A stretch of DNA of 64,000 nucleotides, taken from NCBI GenBank assembly GCA_001552515.1, contig BCRI01000010.1, positions 1 to 64,000 of the forward strand, written 5' to 3'. Below, one piece after another: positions 58,557 through 64,000 of this stretch. Position 1 is the stretch's first letter, and each line of letters begins with the position of its first letter. Under the pieces are notes generated by a model. The model saw only the letters and a list, made by a program, of their open reading frames with translations. It did no database searches and had not been told where the DNA came from. The DNA is from Sphaerimonospora mesophila NBRC 14179 = JCM 3151 (GTDB lineage Bacteria; Actinomycetota; Actinomycetes; Streptosporangiales; Streptosporangiaceae). Position numbers and translations under genes: made by a program.

Positions 58557-59636
58557 CTAACGCTCGGTCTCGCCGCGGATGAACTTCTCGACCGCCTCGC
58601 GGGCGTCGTCGTCGGAGTACTGCTCCGGCGGCGACTTCATGAAGTAGGACGAGGGCGACAGCAGCGGCCCGCCGATCCCCCGGTCGAGGGCGATCTTGGC
58701 GGCGCGCACCGCGTCGATGATGATGCCGGCGGAGTTGGGCGAGTCCCAGACCTCCAGCTTGTACTCCAGGTTCAGCGGCGTGTCACCGAAGGAGCGGCCC
58801 TCCAGGCGGACGTAGGCCCACTTGCGGTCGTCCAGCCACGGCACGTGGTCCGACGGGCCGATGTGCACATCGGCCTTGGCCATCTCGTGCGGGATCTGGG
58901 AGGTGACCGACTGCGTCTTGGAGATCTTCTTCGACTGCAGGCGGGTCCGCTCCAGCATGTTCATGAAGTCCATGTTGCCGCCGAAGTTGAGCTGGTAGGT
59001 GCGCAGCAGCTCGACCCCGCGGTCCTCGAACAGCTTGGCCATCACCCGGTGCGTGATGGTCGCGCCGACCTGCGACTTGATGTCGTCGCCCACGATCGGC
59101 ACGCCGGCCTCGGTGAACTTGGCCGCCCACTGCGGGTCGGAGGCGATGAAGACGGGCAGCGCGTTGACGAACGCCACCTTCGCGTCGATCGCGCACTGGG
59201 CGTAGAACCGGTCGGCCTCCTCGGACCCGACCGGCAGGTAGGAGACCAGGACGTCGACCCGAGCGTCCTTGAGCGCCTGGACGACGTCCACGGGCTGTTC
59301 GTCGGACTCCTCGATGATCTCCCGGTAGTACTCGCCCAGCCCGTCGAAGGTGGGCCCGCGCTGCACGGTGACGCCGAGCGGCGGCACGTCGCAAATCTTG
59401 ATCGTGTTGTTCTCGGAGGCGACGATCGCCTCGGACAGATCCCGGCCGACCTTCTTGGCGTCAACGTCGAAGGCGGCGACGAACTCCACGTCACCGACGT
59501 GGTAGTCACCGAAGCGCACGTGCATCAGGCCCGGCACTCGGCTGTCCGGATCCGCGTCCTTGTAGTAATGGACACCCTGCACCAGCGATGCGGCGCAGTT
59601 TCCCACGCCCACGATGGCTACGCGCACCGAACCCAT
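58557..59636 (-). CDS. ino1: Inositol-3-phosphate synthase
   Basis: NAD-dependent enzyme of 359 residues converting glucose 6-phosphate to inositol 3-phosphate, the first step to phosphatidylinositol and mycothiol in actinobacteria. The N-terminal NAD motif is [20 protein letters not shown]; conserved parts [27 protein letters not shown] and [14 protein letters not shown] follow. The ATG has AAAGGAG eight bases upstream. The PadR gene lies 17 nt upstream on the same strand, a conserved pair. Confidence 0.95.
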   Translation of the reverse strand: MGSVRVAIVGVGNCAASLVQGVHYYKDADPDSRVPGLMHVRFGDYHVGDVEFVAAFDVDAKKVGRDLSEAIVASENNTIKICDVPPLGVTVQRGPTFDGLGEYYREIIEESDEQPVDVVQALKDARVDVLVSYLPVGSEEADRFYAQCAIDAKVAFVNALPVFIASDPQWAAKFTEAGVPIVGDDIKSQVGATITHRVMAKLFEDRGVELLRTYQLNFGGNMDFMNMLERTRLQSKKISKTQSVTSQIPHEMAKADVHIGPSDHVPWLDDRKWAYVRLEGRSFGDTPLNLEYKLEVWDSPNSAGIIIDAVRAAKIALDRGIGGPLLSPSSYFMKSPPEQYSDDDAREAVEKFIRGETER

Positions 59637-59653
59637 GGCACTCGCTCCTTTAC

Positions 59654-60373
59654 CTATTCATCAGCCTCGGGCGAGTCCGCCCTCTGATCTCTTTCCTGTA
59701 CGGCTCGCCCCGGAGCCGCCGCCCAAGGGGGCGTCTCGCCGGCTTCGCTCGCCTCGTCGGTTTCGGCCGGCCCGGCCGACGTGGCGGATCCCGTCGATTC
59801 CGTCGCCGCCGGCAGTGCCGTACTGCTCCGCCGTTCCGAGTCGATGAGCTCGTTGAGCCAGCGGACCTCCCGCTCGACCGACTCCAGCCCGTGGCGCTGC
59901 AGCTCAAGGGTGTAGCGGTCGAGCCGCTCCCTTGTGCGGGCCAGAGCCGTACGGACACGCTCGAGTCGTTCCTCCAGGCGGCTGCGGCGACCTTCGAGAA
60001 TGCGCAGCCGGACCTCCGCCTCGGCGTGGCGGAAGAAGGCGAAGTGGATGCCGAAGCTCTCGTCCTCCCAGGCGGACGGACCCGCCTGGGTGAGCAGCTC
60101 GTGCAGCCGCTCCTTGCCCTCCGCGGTCAGCTTGTAGACGATCTTCGACCGGCGGCCGAGGACCGTGTCCTCCTGAGGCTCCTCCTCCGCGATGAGGCCG
60201 TCGCCCAGTAGACCGCGCAGACACGGGTACAGGGAGCCGTAGGAGAACGCACGGAACATCCCGAGCAGAGTGTTGAGCCGTTTGCGCAGTTCATACCCGT
60301 GCAGCGGGGTTTCGTGCAGCGATCCCAGGACGGCGAGCTCGAGAAGAGCGCTTCGAGACCCGGAGCCCGTCAC
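59654..60373 (-). CDS. PadR family transcriptional regulator
   Basis: A 239-residue regulator. The N-terminal winged helix reads [40 protein letters not shown] and [14 protein letters not shown]; a long coiled coil (about 125-180) mediates dimerisation; the C-terminal 50 residues are acidic and disordered. The GTG at 60373 is preferred, because GGGGGTGG precedes it; another GTG is at 60382. It probably controls its own promoter and ino1 through the dyad at 60398-60418. Confidence 0.9.
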   Translation of the reverse strand: MTGSGSRSALLELAVLGSLHETPLHGYELRKRLNTLLGMFRAFSYGSLYPCLRGLLGDGLIAEEEPQEDTVLGRRSKIVYKLTAEGKERLHELLTQAGPSAWEDESFGIHFAFFRHAEAEVRLRILEGRRSRLEERLERVRTALARTRERLDRYTLELQRHGLESVEREVRWLNELIDSERRSSTALPAATESTGSATSAGPAETDEASEAGETPPWAAAPGRAVQERDQRADSPEADE

Positions 60374-60929
60374 TGGAACCACCCCCTATGTCCGACTGAT
60401 GTATCGAGCCGATACATCGGCAGAATACGTCGGCGCGGTATAGAGCGCAACGTGTCAACGATTGGGCAAGCTTTAGCAAATCGCCGTAATCTGGCCACTT
60501 GTGGGGTATCAGTGGCCGACCGGGCAAGCCGGGCGGGATGGGCCGGTGGGGCTCGCCGAAACCGGCGACCTGACGGCCGATCCCGTCGAACCCCACTGCG
60601 GCCACGACCACGACCACAGTCGTCTGCCCGTGTCGTCCCGCTTGCAACGTGAGCAATGTCACACCGACTTATCGGGGCGAATCACCGCAGCTGGCCGGCC
60701 AGGTCATCGCCGTCACGGCCCGCGTCCCGGGTGCCGGGAAGTACGGCGAATCCCAGGTCCCCATGCCGGAGGTCTGCCATGGTTGTTACGGAACCACCTG
60801 GCGGTCTCGTTCGTCCTCTCCGGCAGCCGATCCCCGGGCTCCTCACTGCAGGGCGATCCACCTTCAGGAGGAACCTCCCCCGGCCCTCGGCCGACGTCGA
60901 CGAATTCCCTTGAGACCTAACGAGGACGC
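60374..60929. other. Divergent intergenic region between PadR gene and penicillin-binding protein gene
   Basis: About 550 bases without a gene. It holds the PadR dyad at 60398-60418, a minus-strand TTGACA near 60453 that may belong to the PadR promoter, and a long leader before the penicillin-binding protein start. The leader is GC-rich with several dyads, but no riboswitch could be confirmed. Confidence 0.5.
60398..60418. promoter_or_regulatory. PadR-type operator dyad
   Basis: GATGTATCG (60398-60406) and CGATACATC (60410-60418) form a perfect inverted repeat with a 3-bp spacer, 25 bp upstream of the PadR start. ATGTATCG-type dyads of this form are typical PadR operators. Confidence 0.7.
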
Positions 60930-63900
60930 GTGACTAACAGCAGCTATGGACCGGAGCCGACCGGCCGTCCCGAGGATCCCTCGGGCCCCGGCGGATCGCC
61001 CCGCCCTGGGCGCCGCCGTCGCACGCCCCGGGAATCCGGCGAGTACGGAGAACCCTCCCCGGGACGTGGCCGAGACCCTCTGCCCTCCCACCCTCAGCAG
61101 CCGCGCCACCCTCAGCAGCCGCCACACCCTCAGGCGGCCGGGCAGCCGACCGCCCGCCACCCCCGCCCCGCTGTGAATCCGCAGGGTCCCCCCCGGCCCC
61201 AGGCCGCGCCCCCGCAGACCGGGCAGCGTGCCGTACGGCCCGGCCCGCCGCCCCGGCAGGCGCCCGGCGGCCGTCGCATGGACGCGGCATTCGAGGACAC
61301 GGCCGCCATGAACGCGGTCCCGCCGCCACCGAGAGGCCAGCCGGGCCCGCAGGGCCCGGGACGGCGGCCCGGCCCCGATGGCGAGCACGGCAGGCCGGGG
61401 AACGGGAACGGTCCGGCCGGTCCCGGTGGTCCACGTCGTCGCGGTGTCGCTGCTGGTCCCGGTGAGTTCGGCGGCGATGAGCAGACCCGCATCTCCCGGG
61501 AAGGACCGTTGGGGATGCCTCCCGGCGGTCCCAGGCGGGAAGTGGGTGCGCAGGAGACCGAGATCATGTCGTCCGGCGGGCGGCGGCGCAGGCCCGCCCC
61601 CGGGCGTGGCGGCCGGGGTGGTCCCGGCGGTCCGAACGGCCCCGGCGGACCGGGCGGGCGTGGTCCCGGCGGTCCCGGTGGTCCCGAGGACTTCGACGAT
61701 GACGACGGGCCGCGCCGGGCCGGCTGGAAACGCTTCATCCCGAGCTGGAAGATCGTGCTGGCGAGCTGTGCCGTGCTCACCGCAGGCGTGTTCGGCATGA
61801 TCATGGTCGGCTACATGAACACCGAGCTGCCCTCCGAGCGGGACGCGCAGGAGAGCGCGACGGCCCAGGGCAGCGTCTTCTACTACCGGGACGGCTCGGC
61901 GATCGCCCGGCTCGGCACCGCACGGATCAGGATCTCGCTCGACCAGGTGCCCGAGCACGTGCGGGATGCGGTGATCACCGCGGAGAACCGCAGCTTCTAT
62001 GAGGACTCCGGCATCGACCTGAGCGCCATCGGCCGGTCGGTGTGGATGACGGTCACCGGCCAGCAGACCCAGGGTGCCTCCACCATCACCCAGCAGATGG
62101 CCCGCAACTACTTCGACACGCTGAGCCGGGACGTGACGATCAAGCGGAAGGTCACGGAGATCTTCATCTCGGTGAAGCTCGACAAGGAGTGGCCCAAGGA
62201 CAAGGTCCTCGAGTACTACCTGAACACGGTGCCCTTCGGTCGCAACACCTACGGCATCGAGGCCGCCGCGCGGGAGTTCTTCGGAAAGAAGACCAAGGAC
62301 CTGACCCCGGCTCAGGGGGCCTATCTGGCGGGTCGTATCCAGCAGCCCGGCAACTTCGACCTCGCGGAGGGCAAGAAGAACTTCGCTCCCACGCAGGAAC
62401 GGTTCAACTACGTCATCAAGGGCATGGCCGAGATGACCGGCAAGGACGGCAAGCCCAAATATCCGGACATCACCAAGGCCAAGTTCCCCAAACCCAGACC
62501 GAAGCAGGTGTCCCAGGCCTTCGGGGGTCTCAAGGGCTACATGCTCGAAGTCGCTCTCCGCGAACTGAAGAACCGGGGCATCGAGCGCGAGGACGTCGAA
62601 AGCGGCGGCTACAAGATCTACACCACGTTCGACAAGAAGCTCATGAAGGAGGCCCAGAAGGCCGTCAAGGGTGTTACGGCGGGCATGTCGAAGGAGTTCC
62701 ACGCGGGCCTGGCCGCCGTGGATCCCAGGAACGGTCAGGTCCTGGCGATCTACGGGGGCGACAACTACCTCAATGACCCATGGAACGAGCCGTTCGACTC
62801 CAAGAAGCAGGCGGCCTCGGCGTTCAAGCCGTACGTCCTGGCGGCCTGGCTGGAGGCCGGCTACAGCCTCAACAGCTGGCTTCCGGGTAACCAGACCGTG
62901 CCTAAGGAACTGCCGGGCCAGGCCAAGGGAGGCATCACCAACGGCCACGCCGTTCCGCCCGCGATCGACGCCATTTACGCGACCTCACATTCGATCAACA
63001 CCGCCTTCGCGTCCATGGCGTACCGGCTGGATGAGGTCAACAATACGATTGGCCAGCTCAGCGCGGTGAAGCAGATCGTCGAGGAGGCAGGGCTCAACAA
63101 GGACCGGATGGAGAAGGACGTCGAGGAGCACAAGTATCAGTTCTCCATCGGCAGCGCCCTCGTGACGCCGGTCGAGCAGGCGGCCGGCTACTCGATCTTC
63201 GCCAACCAAGGCAAACACGTCGACTACCACGTGATCAAAGAGGTCAAGCAGGGCAAGACGGTCGTCCTCACGGAGAAGAAGGACGTCAAGCAGGTCATCT
63301 CGCCGGATGCCGCCGCTGACGCGACCACCGCGATGGAGCAGGTCCTCAAGGGCGGTACGGCGGCGGGCAAGGGAATCGGGCGTCCGGCCGCGGGTAAGAC
63401 CGGAACCAACAACGACGAGAAGGAAGCCTGGTTCGTCGGCTTCACTCCCCAGTTGTCCACGGCGGTGGGCATGTACCGGGAGAAGTGCAAGACGAAGAGC
63501 GGAAAGATCGTCCAACCGCTGCATTCGAACTGTCCGATCACGCCCAACGGCAAGGAGAGCAAGAAGTACGGCCTGCACAACCCCTACTCCCAGCCCATCG
63601 AAACATCGCTGGGGTTCGAGGGTGCGGGCCCGCCGACCACCATTTGGCGCAACTTCATGTTGGCGGCTCATGAGGGCAAGCCGGTCGAGCAGTTCCCGCC
63701 GAAGGCGGGGATCGGCATGCCGGAGAACATCGCGCCGAGCCCGTCGCCGTCGCCGAGCCCCACGCAGAACGAGGAGGCTCCGCCGATCTTCCCGGACGAC
63801 GAGCTGCCGTTCGAACCCGACGACATCGACTGCCCGCCCGGCGACCTGTCGTGCAGCGACGACGGCGGCCTCGACCTGCAGAGCGGCCCGGGCGAGTCCG

Positions 63901-63995
63901 GAGGCGACGACCAACCGCTCGACAACGGCGCCCCCGCCTCGCTCCCGGTCACGACCCCGTCCACGGCGGACAACCGGAGACTCGGCACGCGGTAA
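60930..63995 (+). CDS. Class A penicillin-binding protein (transglycosylase/transpeptidase)
   Basis: Bifunctional cell-wall synthase of 1021 residues. A disordered cytoplasmic tail rich in Pro, Gly, Arg and Gln fills residues 1-265; one membrane helix (about 270-293) follows. The GT51 domain has E352 in ENRSFYEDSGID and QGASTITQQMARNYF. The transpeptidase has S630-A-F-K633, S688-I-N690 and K823-T-G-T. The C-terminus is a Pro/Ser/Asp-rich extracellular tail. The start is GTG with GAGGA close before it. It polymerises and cross-links peptidoglycan; the long N-terminal tail may bind partners at the growth zone. The gene ends five bases before the window end. Confidence 0.95.
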   Translation: MTNSSYGPEPTGRPEDPSGPGGSPRPGRRRRTPRESGEYGEPSPGRGRDPLPSHPQQPRHPQQPPHPQAAGQPTARHPRPAVNPQGPPRPQAAPPQTGQRAVRPGPPPRQAPGGRRMDAAFEDTAAMNAVPPPPRGQPGPQGPGRRPGPDGEHGRPGNGNGPAGPGGPRRRGVAAGPGEFGGDEQTRISREGPLGMPPGGPRREVGAQETEIMSSGGRRRRPAPGRGGRGGPGGPNGPGGPGGRGPGGPGGPEDFDDDDGPRRAGWKRFIPSWKIVLASCAVLTAGVFGMIMVGYMNTELPSERDAQESATAQGSVFYYRDGSAIARLGTARIRISLDQVPEHVRDAVITAENRSFYEDSGIDLSAIGRSVWMTVTGQQTQGASTITQQMARNYFDTLSRDVTIKRKVTEIFISVKLDKEWPKDKVLEYYLNTVPFGRNTYGIEAAAREFFGKKTKDLTPAQGAYLAGRIQQPGNFDLAEGKKNFAPTQERFNYVIKGMAEMTGKDGKPKYPDITKAKFPKPRPKQVSQAFGGLKGYMLEVALRELKNRGIEREDVESGGYKIYTTFDKKLMKEAQKAVKGVTAGMSKEFHAGLAAVDPRNGQVLAIYGGDNYLNDPWNEPFDSKKQAASAFKPYVLAAWLEAGYSLNSWLPGNQTVPKELPGQAKGGITNGHAVPPAIDAIYATSHSINTAFASMAYRLDEVNNTIGQLSAVKQIVEEAGLNKDRMEKDVEEHKYQFSIGSALVTPVEQAAGYSIFANQGKHVDYHVIKEVKQGKTVVLTEKKDVKQVISPDAAADATTAMEQVLKGGTAAGKGIGRPAAGKTGTNNDEKEAWFVGFTPQLSTAVGMYREKCKTKSGKIVQPLHSNCPITPNGKESKKYGLHNPYSQPIETSLGFEGAGPPTTIWRNFMLAAHEGKPVEQFPPKAGIGMPENIAPSPSPSPSPTQNEEAPPIFPDDELPFEPDDIDCPPGDLSCSDDGGLDLQSGPGESGGDDQPLDNGAPASLPVTTPSTADNRRLGTR

Positions 63996-64000
63996 GCCGC

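Noticed and set aside
60669-60830. Possible c-di-AMP (ydaO-type) riboswitch in the leader of the penicillin-binding protein gene
   Set aside because: GGGGCGAATCACC and GGCGAATCCCAGG resemble parts of the motif, but their order is wrong and the conserved 3' core was not found. A covariance search would be needed.
60864-62948. 694-codon minus-strand open frame
   Set aside because: Antisense shadow of the class A penicillin-binding protein gene; composition follows the opposite strand.

Overview
The window is chromosomal DNA of a high-GC actinobacterium. Gene content and order are those around the replication origin of filamentous actinomycetes. The sequences look most like Streptosporangiales (Nonomuraea or Actinomadura type), but that placement is inference. 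Supporting signs are the dnaA-dnaN-gnd-recF-dciA-gyrB-gyrA order, GTG/TTG starts, actinobacterial DnaA boxes, a parS/parAB locus, a membrane-linked PadR-ino1 pair, a DUF3566 protein after gyrA and tRNA-Ile(GAT).

Region 1 (1-11.4 kb) is accessory. A minus-strand cluster encodes a cysteine hydrolase of the N-carbamoylsarcosine amidohydrolase type, a ribose-type ABC importer (ATPase, permease, lipoprotein), an FCD-domain regulator, a hydantoinase, an extended SDR, an M24/creatinase-fold protein with a degenerate metal site, and an MFS protein. A second hydantoinase, truncated by the window edge, converges on it. Together they suggest uptake and hydrolysis of a cyclic ureide or N-carbamoyl compound; the substrate is not known. 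Region 2 (11.6-13.2 kb) holds a group-2 sigma-70 factor and a hemerythrin-like protein.

Region 3 (13.2-29.7 kb) is the conserved replication core. The minus-strand arm runs dnaA, oriC, dnaN, gnd, recF, dciA, gyrB, gyrA, DUF3566, tRNA-Ile. The plus-strand arm runs rpmH, rnpA, yidD, yidC, jag, rsmG. Both arms are transcribed away from the origin.

Region 4 (29.7-44.7 kb) starts with parA and parB and four parS sites. It then holds a frameshifted histidine-phosphatase gene, a D-Ala-D-Ala ligase, a PLP aminotransferase, a GNAT acetyltransferase, a two-component system, a DUF418 membrane protein, trxA, trxB, and a sigM/anti-sigma pair. Region 5 (43.1-51.0 kb) is the actinobacterial block of a membrane pseudokinase, murJ, a DUF6049 protein, a YbaK-like protein and a divergent CCA-adding enzyme.

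Region 6 (51.2-64 kb) has bioA, a GHL10 glycoside-hydrolase-like protein and a lytic transglycosylase/amidase that share a golvesin-type C-terminal domain, an MFS protein, idi, ino1 with its PadR partner, and a bifunctional class A penicillin-binding protein that ends just inside the window.

The most unusual structure is a pair of intergenic arrays, at 21181-21445 and 51014-51259. Each has three forward and three inverted copies of a TGATCTTGCAG-type motif on an almost exact 53-bp pitch, arranged with dyad symmetry. In the second array the outermost copies supply the TGA stop codons of both convergent genes, pcnA and bioA. Other notable items are parS inside the parA coding sequence, a 97%-identical 124-bp direct repeat between parA and parB, and DnaA-box-like sites in the repetitive linker of dnaA. 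No insertion sequence, integrase, prophage, CRISPR array or rRNA gene was seen.
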